A stretch of 64,000 nucleotides of DNA from DATADW01 sp963733905 (GCA_963733905.1 CAVTEU010000019.1:1-64000); one strand, 5' to 3'; shown: positions 45,464-55,254, numbered from the stretch's first letter. Numbers and translations are program-made. The notes: generated from the sequence alone by a model not told the origin.

Positions 45464-46813
45464 CGGTGCTCCCTCGCCAACAGGGCCCCATGCGTTTGGG
45501 CCCCGTGGAGTTGGCCCACTCCGCCCTTCCCGGACACCACCTCACCGCGCAGGATCGTCGTCTCGACGATTCCCCTCATCGTCATCCCTTCGTATGGGCT
45601 CAGCGGGTGACGATGGTGGAGGCCGGACGGCCTCCACGACGAACTCGGCATCGGGGTCCCACACGATCAGGTCGGCGTCCTTCCCCACTTCGATCGTCCC
45701 CTTTTCCAGACCGGCGAGGCGTGCCGGAGCGGTGGCAAGCCAGCCGACGAGCGTCTCGACGGCGATGCCACGGGTGCTCGCCGCCGTCCAGGTGGCCGCC
45801 AGCCTGAGCTGCAGCGACGAGATCCCACCCCAGGCGGCGGAGAAATCGCCCGCCGACTCTTTCATCTCGGGCGGCGCCGGGGAGTGGTCGGACACCACCA
45901 TCCCCAGCACGCCTGCGGCGAGGCCCTCCCAGAGCAGCTCGCGGTGCCGCCTCTCCCTTATCGGCGGGGCGCACTTGAACACGGTCGCCCGGGGATCGAT
46001 CTCCTCGGCGGCGAAGACCAGGTAGTGGGGGCACGTTTCCGCAGTGATGGGGAGACCACGCTCCTGGGCAGCGGCGATCAACTCGACGGCATCGCCCGAT
46101 GCGAGATGGAGCACATGGACCGCGGCACCGGTCTCTTCGACGAGGTCGGCGAGCATCTTCACCGCGGCGTCCTCCGCCCCCGAAGGGCGCGCTGCCAGGT
46201 GATCGAGGTACGACCCACCCGCCGGGCAGTTCCTGATGAGCCCGGGAAGTTCGGCGTGGACCAGCAGCGGCAGACCGAGGGCGGCGAGCTTTGGTAGTGC
46301 CTTTCTGAGCACATCCTCGGTCACGGGGGGGAACTCGGGGACACCCGAGTCGACGAGGAACGCCTTGAAGCCGCAAACCCCACCACCGGCGAGCGACTCG
46401 ATGTCGTCCACCGAATCGGGGGTGAGACCACCCCAGAAGGCGACGTCAACGGCGCACTGTCCGGCGGCGGCACGGCGCTTGATCTCGAGCGCCGGTAGGT
46501 CGATGGTGGGCGGTATCGAGTTGAGCGGCATGTCGACGATGGCGGTGGTGCCACCGGCGGCGGCGGCCCTGGTGGCGGTGGTGAACCCCTCCCAATGGGT
46601 CCGACCCGGCTCGTTGACATGGACGTGGCTGTCCACCAACCCGGGGAACACCATCCGGTCGCCGGCATCGAGGACCGTCGTCCCCGGCGGTGCATCGCCA
46701 TGGCCGACCACCCCCGAGATACGGCCGCCGGCGACCAGCACGTCCGCCGGCCGCAAGCCGTCGGGGAGCGCCACCCGCGCCCCGCGCACCACGAGGTCCA
46801 CCAGGCCGCTCAC
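45460..46813 (-). CDS. allB: Allantoinase, one frameshift near the C terminus
   Basis: Zinc amidohydrolase that opens allantoin to allantoate. GTG 46813 overlaps the adenine deaminase stop (GTGA). Seen: PGLVDSHVHVNEPGRTHWEGF (metal HxH, split motif), GGTTAIVDMPLNSIPPT, GFKAFLVDSG with the metal-bridging lysine, LVHAELPGL, HVLHLASGDAVELI, TAETCPHYLVF and VSDHSPAPPEMK. A break near 45620 separates the usual ending HRHPLSPYEGMTMRGIVETT. About 450 residues. Its stop overlaps the allantoicase start by 4 nt. Confidence 0.94.
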
Positions 46814-47838
46814 GGTGCGGGGGTGATGGCCACCCCGTGCTGCTCCGCAACGACGAGCAATTCGGCGACCATTCGCTCCTTGCTCTCCTCGCTCATGAAG
46901 CTCGCCTCGATCGAGTTGCGGCTGAGACGGCACAGGTCCCCCGCCGAGAGGTCGAGCGCTGCCGCCGCAGCCATGTAGTTGTCGAGGACGTACCCCCCGA
47001 AATACGCCGGGTCGTCTGAGTTGACCGTCACCACAATGTCTCGGTCGAGAAGCCGCTTCAGGTTGTGGTCCTCGAGCCGGTCGACGACGCGGAGGGCAAG
47101 GTTCGACAGCGGGCACATCGTCAGCGGGATGCGCTGCTCGGTGAGTCGCTCGAGGAGGGCAGGATCCTCTTCGCTGCGGACACCGTGGTCGATCCTCTCT
47201 GCGCCGAGGACGTCGAGCGCACCCCACACGTACGAGGCGGGGGCTTCCTCACCGGCATGGGCCACGATCCGGAAACCAAGATGGCGCGCCCGTTGGAATA
47301 CATCGGCGAACTTCTCCGGTGGGTTGCCGACCTCGCTGGAATCGAGTCCGACACCGAGGATCATCTCCCGGTACGGGAGCGCCGCTTCGAGCGTCGCCTC
47401 AGCCTCGGCGGCGGTGAGATGGCGGAGGAAGCACATGACGAGCGACGAGGTGATCCCGAGCCGTTCGGCGGACTCGACCGACGCCCGGTGCAGTGCCGGC
47501 AGGAAGACGTCGAACCCGACACCCCGGGCGGTGTGGGTCTGGGGGTCGAAGAAGACCTCGGCGTGGCGGACGCCGTCGGCGGCGGCACGCTCCAGGTAGG
47601 CGAGCATCAGGTCTGCGAAATCGTCAGCGGTGCGGAGGACGGCGGCTCCTCGGTAGTAGATGTCGAGGAACGACTGCAGATCGAGAAATCGGTAAGCGGC
47701 GTGCACCTCCTCGACGGTGCGGTACCCGACCTCGACACCGTTGCGCGCCGCAAGCCGGAACATCATCTCCGGCTCGAGGGTCCCCTCGATGTGGACATGG
47801 AGCTCCGCCTTGGGCAGTGCCCTGACCAGATCGCGCAT
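46810..47838 (-). CDS. ade: Adenine deaminase (adenosine-deaminase fold)
   Basis: Zinc enzyme of the adenosine deaminase superfamily, 342 residues, intact. Seen: LPKAELHVHIEGTLEPEMMF (zinc HxH), SFLDIYYRGAAVLRTADDF, VRHAEVFFDPQTHT, AHAGEEAPASYVWGA with catalytic Glu, DHGVRSEEDPAL and NSDDPAYFGGY. The FFDPQTHT and YFGGY forms are those of microbial adenine deaminases rather than adenosine deaminases; adenosine remains possible. ATG 47838 has no clear ribosome site. First gene of a five-gene run with 4-nt overlaps (adenine deaminase, allantoinase, allantoicase-OHCU, HIU hydrolase, uricase). Confidence 0.9.
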   Translation of the reverse strand: MRDLVRALPKAELHVHIEGTLEPEMMFRLAARNGVEVGYRTVEEVHAAYRFLDLQSFLDIYYRGAAVLRTADDFADLMLAYLERAAADGVRHAEVFFDPQTHTARGVGFDVFLPALHRASVESAERLGITSSLVMCFLRHLTAAEAEATLEAALPYREMILGVGLDSSEVGNPPEKFADVFQRARHLGFRIVAHAGEEAPASYVWGALDVLGAERIDHGVRSEEDPALLERLTEQRIPLTMCPLSNLALRVVDRLEDHNLKRLLDRDIVVTVNSDDPAYFGGYVLDNYMAAAAALDLSAGDLCRLSRNSIEASFMSEESKERMVAELLVVAEQHGVAITPAP

Positions 47839-47913
47839 TATTTGATTCAAGCGCGTCAGCCGGGCGGCCCACCTCGGACCGTATGATCCCCCCTCCGAGC
47901 GGAGGTGCATCAA

Positions 47914-49266
47914 ATGCGGAGACGACAGCCGGTTCGACCCGTCCTCTCACTGACCGTGCTGTTGGCTCTGATCGCAACGGCCTGCACGCAGGGCCCGACC
48001 GACACCTCCCCGGCCGACTCGGGGACCACCGCAGAAACCACCTCTGAGACCACCGGCGAGGTGCAGACGACGGTGATCACCGAGACCACCGGTGCCGAGA
48101 CCACGGCCCCTCCCGAGACCACCCCGGCTACAGAGACCACGGTATCGGCAGGAGGTGAGCTCACCTTCGGGATGGTCCTGGTCGGCCCCGAGAACGACCA
48201 CGGTTGGTCGCAAGCGCACTTCGAGGCCGGGCAGTATCTCGAGGAGCAACTCGGCGCCTCGATGATCTCGCTCGACACGGTCAACCCGGCCGACCGCCCC
48301 GAGACAAGCGTCGAGCAGGTCGTGGAAGACATGGTCTCCCAGGGGGCGCAACTGGTGTTCGCCACCTCGGACGACATGAAGGACGGCATCCTGGCGGCCG
48401 CCGCCGCCAACCCCGACGTTCCCATGATCTGGTCATCGGGTGACAGCGCCTGGGAAGAGGGCCAGGACTACCGGCCCAATCTCACCAACCTGGGCAACGT
48501 GATGGGTCGCATGGAGTACGGCAAGATGATCGCCGGGTGCGCCGCCGCCCTCACCACCCAGACCGGGCAGATCGGCTATCTCGGCCCGTTGATCAACGAC
48601 GAGACCCGGCGCTTGGTCAACTCCGCCTACCTCGGTGCCCGCCACTGCTGGGAGGGTGCCGGGAACGATCCCGCCGACCTCAGCTTCACCGTCAACTGGA
48701 TCGGATTCTGGTTCAACATCCCCGGACAGACCCTCGACCCGACCCAGGTGACCAACGAGTTCTTCGACTCGGGGGCGGACGTGGTGATCAGCGGGATCGA
48801 CACCACCGAGGCCGTGGTGCGGGCCGGACAGCGGTTCGCCGCAGACGAGGCGGTGTGGGCGGTTCCCTACGACTTCGAGGGTGCCTGCGAAGAGGCGCCG
48901 GCGGCGTGTCTCGGCGTCCCCTACTTCAACTGGGGCCCTGCGTATCTCGAGATCGCCCAATCGGTGGTGGACGGGACGTTCGAAGCCGGGTTCGAGTGGA
49001 ACGCACCCGATTGGTCCGACATCAACAACCCGGAGACCTCGGCTGTGGGGTGGATCAACGGCGAGGGCCTCTCCCCCGAGGCCGCCACCGACGTCGAGGC
49101 TTTCATCGGGACCCTGGCCGATGGGTCGGCGAACCTGTTCACCGGGCCGCTCAACTTCCAGGATGGGTCGGTGTTCCTCGAGGACGGCGAGGAGGCGACC
49201 GACACCCAGATCTGGTACATGCCCCAGTTGCTCGAAGGCATGGTGGGAGCGAGCTCGAGCGAATAG
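47914..49266 (+). CDS. BMP-family nucleoside/purine-binding lipoprotein
   Basis: Extracellular ligand-binding lipoprotein (PnrA/BMP type) of a nucleoside-type ABC transporter, 450 residues, intact. GGAGGTG precedes ATG 47914. Signal and lipobox LIATAC are followed by a Thr/Glu-rich linker of about 50 residues, then LTFGMVLVGPENDHGWSQAH, DMVSQGAQLVFATSDD, MEYGKMIAGCAAAL, GYLGPLINDETRRLVNS and DVVISGIDTTEAV. BMP proteins bind nucleosides, purines or autoinducer-like ligands; adjacency to purine catabolic genes favours purines. Divergent from adenine deaminase by 75 bp. Confidence 0.9.
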   Translation: MRRRQPVRPVLSLTVLLALIATACTQGPTDTSPADSGTTAETTSETTGEVQTTVITETTGAETTAPPETTPATETTVSAGGELTFGMVLVGPENDHGWSQAHFEAGQYLEEQLGASMISLDTVNPADRPETSVEQVVEDMVSQGAQLVFATSDDMKDGILAAAAANPDVPMIWSSGDSAWEEGQDYRPNLTNLGNVMGRMEYGKMIAGCAAALTTQTGQIGYLGPLINDETRRLVNSAYLGARHCWEGAGNDPADLSFTVNWIGFWFNIPGQTLDPTQVTNEFFDSGADVVISGIDTTEAVVRAGQRFAADEAVWAVPYDFEGACEEAPAACLGVPYFNWGPAYLEIAQSVVDGTFEAGFEWNAPDWSDINNPETSAVGWINGEGLSPEAATDVEAFIGTLADGSANLFTGPLNFQDGSVFLEDGEEATDTQIWYMPQLLEGMVGASSSE

Positions 49267-49284
49267 ACCGGCCGGGGACGGCGG

Positions 49285-50722
49285 ATGCACCTCGAGCTGC
49301 GGAACATCGAGAAGCGGTTCGGCCAGACCGTGGCCAACCGCGACATCTCGCTCGGCGTGGAATCGGGGACGATCCACGCCGTCCTCGGGGAGAACGGCGC
49401 AGGCAAGTCGACCCTGATGAAGATCATCTCCGGTTTCCTCGCACCCGATTCGGGAGAGGTGTTGATCGACGGCAAACCGCTCCCACCGGGATCGCCACGC
49501 CACTCGGCCGAGGCAGGGATCGGGATGCTCCATCAGGATCCGCTGGTGTTCCTCCCCATGACGATGCTCGACAACGCCCTGCTCGGGTCGGAACGCAGCA
49601 GCCGGACCGCCGCCGACCAACTGGCCGATATCGCCGACCGGCTCGGGTTCCCCTTCCTGCCCGACGTCAACGCGGCGAGGTTGAGCGTCGGAGCCGCGCC
49701 AGCAGCACGAGATGATGCGGCTGCTCTGGCTCGGGGTGAACGTGCTGATCCTCGACGAGCCGACCACCGGCATCACCGAGGCACAACGCGACCAGCTCTT
49801 TTCTGCCCTTCGCACGCTGGCTGGCGAGGGGCTGATCGTGCTCTTCGTGTCCCACAAGCTCGAAGAGGTCGCCGACCTGTGCGAGCGGGTAACGGTGCTC
49901 CGCCACGGCACCGTTGCCGGTCACACCGAGTTGCCCGCCCCTCCCCGACAACTGGTCGAGATGATGTTCGGCCGCTCGGTGGAACCGCCATCGAGGGAGC
50001 GGATAGCGCTTGGCGATGTGACGCTCGACATCGAGGGGGTTGAACTCGCCGAGGACGGGGCGAGCGCCGGTCCAATCAGCCTCGAGGTGCGCCGCGGGGA
50101 GGCGCTCGGGCTTGCTGGCTTGGAGGGGAGCGGACAACGGCTTCTGTTGCGGGCCTGCGCCGGCCGGTTGCGGCCGTCCTCGGGGAGTATCAATTTCGAA
50201 GGGGCAGACCCAGAGACCCATTTGGACGAGATCCATTACGTGCCCGCGGGGCGACTCGAGGAGGGACTCATCCCCGGTCTCAGCGTCACCGAGCACCTCG
50301 AGCTGACGGCACCAAACGATTCCTTCACCATCGATTGGGGAGCGTCCGAGGAGCGGGCGGACTCGATCATCGCCAGTTACCAGATCAGAGGAAGACCGGG
50401 GACGCTGGCCGACGTGCTCTCCGGCGGCAACCAGCAGAGGCTGATGCTGGCGATGGCCCCGGAAAAGGCACGGCTCCTCCTGTTGGAGCAGCCCACCCGG
50501 GGCCTCGACCTCGAGTCGGCCCGTTGGGTCTGGTCGGAGCTCGACCGACGGCGCGGCGAGGGCGCAACCGTTGTGTTCACCTCGAGCGACCTCGACGAGC
50601 TCGTCGCCCAGAGCGACCGGATCGCCGTGTTCTTCGCCGGCGAGGTCGTGGGGGTAGTCGATCCCTCCACCGCCACCATCTCCGAGTTGGGCCACCTCAT
50701 CGGTGGGCTGGCGCCGGCGTGA
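49285..50722 (+). CDS. Nucleoside-type ABC transporter ATP-binding protein (two domains), one frameshift
   Basis: Energises uptake. Two nucleotide-binding domains in one chain of about 479 residues. First: Walker A GENGAGKSTLMK, then after a break Walker B VLILDEPTTGIT and VSHKLEEVADLC. Second: degenerate Walker A GLEGSGQRLLL, signature LSGGNQQRLMLA and LLLLEQPTRGLD. A degenerate second site is normal for this family (YufO/RbsA-like). An extra G near 49697 breaks the frame; corrected it reads VGARQQHEMMRLLWL. Follows the lipoprotein by 18 bp and overlaps the permease. Confidence 0.92.
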
Positions 50723-51752
50723 GCTCGTGAGGCGAGTCGTCCGGTTCGCCCTTCCGGTCATCGCCGCGCTTGCCGTCGGGGCCGTCCTGCTAGCACTGTC
50801 GGGCGTCCCACCCAGCGAGGCCGTCGGACTGGTTTGGGAGGGTGCTTTTGGCTCCGCCGCCAAGGTCTCCGACACGCTGATGGCCTGGGTGCCCCTGGTG
50901 CTCGCCGCCACGGGCTTGGTCGTGACCTTCACCGCCGGTTTGTGGAATATCGGAATCGAGGGGCAGATCGTGGCGGGGGCGATCGCAGCCACCTGGGTGG
51001 CGAGGTCGCTCCCCGGACCGGGATGGGTCGTGGTCCCTGCAGCCTTGCTCGCCGCGTTGGCGGGCGGCGTGGTCTGGGCGCTGCTCGCCGGGTTGCTCCG
51101 CACCAGGGGCGGCGTCAACGAGATCTTCGGCGGTCTCGGGCTCGATTTCGTGGCTGCAGGTCTTGCCGTCTACCTGATCCTGGGACCGTGGCAGCGGCAG
51201 GGGATCGCCTCCACCAGCGGCACCGACGTCTTCCGGGTCGAGGCCTGGCTCCCCACGCTGCCCAATCTGAGGCTCTCGCCGCTCGCCATCGGGATCGCAC
51301 TCGTCGGGCTGGCAGGAGTCGGGCTCCTGTTGCGGGGCACCCGACCCGGGCTGCGGCTGCGGGCGGTGGGAGGAAACCCGGCGAGTGCCCTGGTGCTCGG
51401 GATACCCACCGAGCGCTACCTCCTGGGCGCCTTCGCCCTGTGCGGCGCCCTCGCCGGGCTGGCCGGGGCGACGCAGGCGATCGGGTTCCACCACAAGCTG
51501 GTACCCGCCGTCTCCGGGGGTTACGGCTTCCTCGGGATCCTGGTGGTACTGCTGGCCGGCTTCCGCACCATCTGGATCGGTCCGCTTGCCCTCGTCTTCG
51601 TGGCGGTGGCAGCGGGTGGCACTCAACTTCAGCTACGGCTGGACGTCGACTCCTCGCTCTCCGGGGTCGTTCTCGGGGTCGGGGTGCTGGTGGCACTCCT
51701 CCTCGGATCCCGAGGTGCCAAGGAGGCACCGCCGCTGGTGGAGGAACCCTGA
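50703..51752 (+). CDS. Nucleoside-type ABC transporter permease 1
   Basis: Membrane permease of the BMP/PnrA transporter, 349 residues, intact, about nine to ten hydrophobic helices. LVVTFTAGLWNIGIEGQIVAGA and RTRGGVNEIFGGLGLDFVA are hallmarks of the YufP group (NIGIEGQ). GNPASALVLGIPTERYLLGAF is the coupling loop. Start is GTG 50703 inside the ATPase gene or GTG 50727. Confidence 0.92.
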   Translation: MGWRRRELVRRVVRFALPVIAALAVGAVLLALSGVPPSEAVGLVWEGAFGSAAKVSDTLMAWVPLVLAATGLVVTFTAGLWNIGIEGQIVAGAIAATWVARSLPGPGWVVVPAALLAALAGGVVWALLAGLLRTRGGVNEIFGGLGLDFVAAGLAVYLILGPWQRQGIASTSGTDVFRVEAWLPTLPNLRLSPLAIGIALVGLAGVGLLLRGTRPGLRLRAVGGNPASALVLGIPTERYLLGAFALCGALAGLAGATQAIGFHHKLVPAVSGGYGFLGILVVLLAGFRTIWIGPLALVFVAVAAGGTQLQLRLDVDSSLSGVVLGVGVLVALLLGSRGAKEAPPLVEEP

Positions 51753-51753
51753 G

Positions 51754-52695
51754 ATGGAAGCGGCCCTCGCCTCGATCGTCGCCGCCGCCACCCCACTCGT
51801 GTTCGCCGCGGTGGGAGAGACCATCACCGAGCGCTCCGGGGTGGTCAACCTGGGACTGGAGGGGAGCCTCATGCTCTCGGCGATGAGCGGCTTCGCCGTG
51901 GCGGTGACCACCGGGAGCACCGTGCTCGGGTTTGTCGCCGCTGCTCTGGTATCGATGGCGGTGGCGGGTGTGGTCGCCTTCGCCGGGATCCGCCTCGGTG
52001 TCGGCCAGATCGCTGCCGGTTTCGTCCTCACCATTCTCTGCATCGACCTCAGCGACTACCTCGGCACGCCCTTTGTCGGTGTGGCCGGGCCGGGGGTGCC
52101 CTCGCTCCCCATCCCGGTGCTCTCCGAGATCCCGGTGCTCGGCCCGGTCCTCTTCTCGCAGAACATCGTGGTCTACGCCAGCTACCTGCTGCTGATTGGC
52201 TCGGCGCTCTTCCTATACCGCACCCGGAGCGGACTGGCGCTCCGCGGGGTCGGGGAGCGACCCGAGGCGGCGTTCGCCCGTGGGATCCAGGTGACCCGGT
52301 CCCGCGTCCTGGCCACACTCGCCGGTGGGGCACTCGTTGGGGTGGCCGGTGCCGCCTTCTCGCTCGACGTCAAACTGGGGTGGCGCGAGGGACTCACCGC
52401 AAACTTCGGTTGGATCGCACTGGCGATCGTCATCTTCGGGGGATGGAACCCGGTCCGGGCGGCCTTCGGCGCCTACCTCTTCGGGGTGCTCCAGGTCGTT
52501 GCGCTCCGCCTGCAACCGGTCCTACCCGGACTGTCGCAGGTGCTCCCGCTGCTCCCCTTCCCGCTGATGATCTTCACGCTGGTGCTGATCAACCGGCCCT
52601 GGTTGCGCCACCTCACCGAGCGCAACCAGGCGCTGCGGTTCCTGATCGCCGGTCCGGCGCCCTCCGGTCTGGGGAGGCCGTTCCACCCCGACTGA
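51754..52695 (+). CDS. Nucleoside-type ABC transporter permease 2
   Basis: Second permease, 313 residues, intact, YufQ-like, about eight to nine membrane helices. GETITERSGVVNLGLEGSLM is the family signature; GERPEAAFARGIQVTRSRVLA is the coupling loop. ATG 51754 lies 1 bp after the stop of permease 1. With the lipoprotein and ATPase it completes a purine/nucleoside importer beside the purine-degrading genes. It ends 10 bp before the paaC operator. Confidence 0.93.
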   Translation: MEAALASIVAAATPLVFAAVGETITERSGVVNLGLEGSLMLSAMSGFAVAVTTGSTVLGFVAAALVSMAVAGVVAFAGIRLGVGQIAAGFVLTILCIDLSDYLGTPFVGVAGPGVPSLPIPVLSEIPVLGPVLFSQNIVVYASYLLLIGSALFLYRTRSGLALRGVGERPEAAFARGIQVTRSRVLATLAGGALVGVAGAAFSLDVKLGWREGLTANFGWIALAIVIFGGWNPVRAAFGAYLFGVLQVVALRLQPVLPGLSQVLPLLPFPLMIFTLVLINRPWLRHLTERNQALRFLIAGPAPSGLGRPFHPD

Positions 52696-52705
52696 CCGGT
52701 TGCTA

Positions 52706-52723
52706 AACGAACGATCGTTCGTT
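52706..52723. promoter_or_regulatory. PaaR/TetR-type operator upstream of paaC
   Basis: AACGAACGATCGTTCGTT is a perfect 18-bp palindrome centred 20.5 bp before the paaC start, the same core and exact spacing as before paaA. The two paa half-operons are therefore likely to be controlled by one regulator, most simply the TetR protein encoded behind paaE. Confidence 0.87.
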
Positions 52724-52734
52724 AGTGTTGCCCG

Positions 52735-53525
52735 ATGAGCCTCATCGGAGCGCCCCAGGGCACCCCGATCCCCCAGGGCGACGCCCACCTGCGATACGTG
52801 CTGCGTCATGCCGACGACAACCTCGTGGTGGCGCAACGCCTCGGCGAGTGGATCAGCCGCGGCCCGGAGCTGGAGGAGGACATCGCCCTGGCCAACATCG
52901 CGCTCGACCATCTCGGCGTGGCCCGGGCCCTCCTCACCCATGCCGGAGCGCTCGAGGGCGGGGCACGCAGCGAGGACGACTTCGCCATGGGCCGCTCCGA
53001 GCGCGAGTTCACCAACCTCCTCCTAGTCGAGCAACCCAACGGTGACTTCGCCCACACCATGACCCGCCAGGTGCTCCTCGATGCCTATCAGTTGGAACTG
53101 TGGGAAGCCCTGAGCGGGTCGGTCGACGAGACCTTGGCCGGGATAGCCGCCAAGGCGCTCAAGGAAGCCAGGTACCACTTCCGCCATTCCTCGACATGGA
53201 TGATCCGTCTCGGTGACGGGACCGAGGAAAGCCGGAGGCGGACCGAGGAGGCGCTCGCCATCCTCTGGCGGTTCACCGGGGAGTTGTTCGATGGTGACGA
53301 CACCGATGGCGAGATGGTGGCGGCCGGGATAGGGGTGGACCCGGCGACGCTGCGGCCCGGTTGGGAGAAGAGGATTGGCGAGGTGCTCGCCGAGGCTCGT
53401 CTCGAGGCGCCGGGGGCACGTCGCAGCGGGTCGGCGGGCGTCAGGGCTACCACACAGAACACCTCGGCAAGCTGATAGCCGAGATGCAGTGGCTGGCACG
53501 CGCAATGCCGGAGGCGACGTGGTGA
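52735..53525 (+). CDS. paaC: 1,2-phenylacetyl-CoA epoxidase structural subunit PaaC, one frameshift
   Basis: Ferritin-like partner of PaaA in the epoxidase. Seen: YVLRHADDNLVVAQRLGEWI, EDIALANIALDHLGVARAL, EFTNLLLVEQPNGDFAHTM, KEARYHFRHSSTWMIRLGDG and TEESRRRTEEAL. A break near 53425 shifts the end; in the correct frame it reads GYHTEHLGKLIAEMQWLARA, the normal PaaC terminus, with TGA at 53523-53525 overlapping the paaD GTG. About 263 residues. Confidence 0.94.
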
Positions 53526-53977
53526 ACGCGACCATCGACGAGCTGACCGAGATTCGTTCCGTGATCGCCTCGGTGGCCGACCCCGAGATCCCGGTTCTGA
53601 CCATCGACGACCTCGGGATCTTGCGCGACGTCACCATCGAAGAGGGGCGCGTGGTGGCCACCATCACTCCGACCTACTCGGGTTGCCCGGCGATGGACGC
53701 CATAAGCGATGCGATCTTCGAATCGCTTCCGGACCGGGACGTCGAGGTGCGCACCGTCCATACGCCGGCGTGGACGACCGATTGGATGAGCGCCGAGGGC
53801 CGCCGCAAGCTGGAAGAGTGCGGCATCGCCCCCCCGGCCCCTGCCCACGAGGCTCGCTGTCCCCGCTGCAGGTCCGCCGGCGCCCGCACCGTTTCCTTCT
53901 TCGGATCCACCGCCTGCAAGGCGCTGCTGGTCTGCTCCGGATGCGGCGAGCCCTTCGATCTCTTCAAGGAGCACTGA
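53522..53977 (+). CDS. paaD: Phenylacetate degradation protein PaaD
   Basis: MIP18-family protein needed to mature the epoxidase, probably in Fe-S or metal assembly. 151 residues, intact. VADPEIPVLTIDDLGILRDV is the MIP18 core with the conserved DPE, and TPTYSGCPAMD carries the conserved cysteine. The C terminus has a zinc-ribbon-like pair, CPRCRSAG and CSGCGEPFDLF, as in other PaaD proteins. GTG 53522 overlaps the paaC stop. Confidence 0.94.
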   Translation: MNATIDELTEIRSVIASVADPEIPVLTIDDLGILRDVTIEEGRVVATITPTYSGCPAMDAISDAIFESLPDRDVEVRTVHTPAWTTDWMSAEGRRKLEECGIAPPAPAHEARCPRCRSAGARTVSFFGSTACKALLVCSGCGEPFDLFKEH

Positions 53978-54002
53978 GCTGGGCGCCCCCAGCTTTCACC
54001 CT

Positions 54003-55050
54003 TTGCGGGTAGCCGACGTCGCTCCGCTCACCGAGGACTCGGTGGCGGTGACCCTCGAGGTGCCCGAGTCGCTGGCCGGCACCTTCGAGTACCTCCCCGG
54101 CCAGCACGTGACGCTACGGGCCATGATCGACGGCCATGACGTGCGGCGCTCCTACTCGATCTGCGCCAACGCCAACACCGGGCGTTCTTCGTGTCGGCAT
54201 AAAGCGACTCGGGGGAGGCGCCTTCTCCACCTGGGCGCTGCGCGATCTCCGGGCAGACGATGTACTCGACGTGATGCCCCCGGTGGGCGAATTCACCATC
54301 ACCCCGGATCCCGATGCGACGCATCACTATGCCGCCATCGCCGCCGGCTCGGGGATAACACCGGTGCTCTCGCTGGTGTCCACGACACTCGACTCGGAGC
54401 CGGAAAGCCGCTGGACGGTGATCCTGGGAAACCGGTCTGCCCGCACGGTGATGTTTCTCGACGAGCTTCAGGGGCTCAAGGACCGCTACCCCGACCGCCT
54501 CCAACTGGTGCACGTACTGAGCCAGGAGATGCCCGAGGTACCGCTCTTCGCCGGGCGGATCGACCGGGACAAGCTGGAGAAGCTCTTTGCCACCGTTGCC
54601 GACGCCGCAACGGTCGACGAGTGGTTCCTGTGCGGTCCCTTCGAGATGGTGGGTGCCGCCCGTGAATTGCTCGAGGAGCGCGGCGTCGAGCCGAAACAGA
54701 TCCACGACGAGCTCTTCTTTGCCGGCCCGCTCGACGTGGAGGCGCTACCCACCGAGCCACCGCCGGGCGAAGGTGCAGTCGGCGTCGAGTTCACCCTCGC
54801 CGGACGGAAGTCGGAGGTGCGGATGCGCCCCGAGGAGAAGATCCTCGACGCCGCATTGAGGGTGCGCCGAGAGCTCCCCTTCTCCTGCAAGGGAGGGATG
54901 TGCGCCTCGTGCAAGGCCCGACTCCTCGAGGGTGAGGTCGAGATGGAGAAGAACTACGCCCTGGTCGACACCGACCTAGAGCAGGGATTGATCCTCACCT
55001 GCCAGAGCCACCCCCTGACCGACCGCGTCGTCCTGGACTACGACGTATGA
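54003..55050 (+). CDS. paaE: 1,2-phenylacetyl-CoA epoxidase reductase subunit PaaE, one frameshift
   Basis: Passes electrons from NAD(P)H through FAD and a plant-type 2Fe-2S centre to the diiron subunit. Seen: FEYLPGQHVTLRA and DVRRSYSICA (FAD), GAFSTWALRDLRADDVLDVM, AAGSGITPVLSL (nucleotide binding), FLCGPFEMVGAARELL and CKGGMCASCKARLLEGEVEM with the cluster cysteines, the fourth in LTCQSHP. A break near 54190 joins the halves. TTG 54003 is the first usable start in frame, but the conserved FHPL just upstream suggests initiation near 53979. Heptamer repeats follow the stop by 7 bp. Confidence 0.93.
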
Positions 55051-55057
55051 CGCAACA

Positions 55058-55085
55058 GACGGCAGACGGCAGACGGCAGACGGCA
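55058..55085 (+). repeat. Heptanucleotide tandem repeat (GACGGCA)x4
   Basis: Four perfect GACGGCA units starting 7 bp after the paaE stop and reading in the same sense as the gene. Confidence 0.92.
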
Positions 55086-55092
55086 GACAATC

Positions 55093-55235
55093 CGCTCCGT
55101 CCCCCGGCAGGGGCGGACGGAGACTCCGCTGCTGCCAGCAGCGGTGTACGGCGGGGCCGGCGACACTTCGTCCCCCGTAGGGGAGGGCCCGCTGCGGCAG
55201 CAGCGGGTAGGCGGGCTGCCGACTCCCAACGGTGC
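55093..55235. repeat. Palindromic repeat element, copy B, between paaE and tetR
   Basis: Several hairpins in a row: CTCCGTCC/GGACGGAG, CCGCTGCTG/CAGCAGCGG and CCCGCTGC/GCAGCGGG. The part 55171-55232 is about 60 bp of recognisable identity to 42733-42797, including GGGTAGG and CCCAACGG. It separates paaE from tetR and makes a simple common transcript doubtful. Confidence 0.82.
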
Positions 55236-55254
55236 TGTCTCACGAGCCACGCCC

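Noticed and set aside
48433..49911. Long open frame of 492 codons on the minus strand over the BMP lipoprotein and ATPase genes
   Set aside because: It is antisense to two clear transporter genes, has no family features and is rich in residues expected from reverse reading of high-GC codons.
49667..51118. 483-codon minus-strand frame over the ABC ATPase and permease 1
   Set aside because: Antisense shadow of conserved genes; composition dominated by Thr, Ala, Pro and Ser without motifs.
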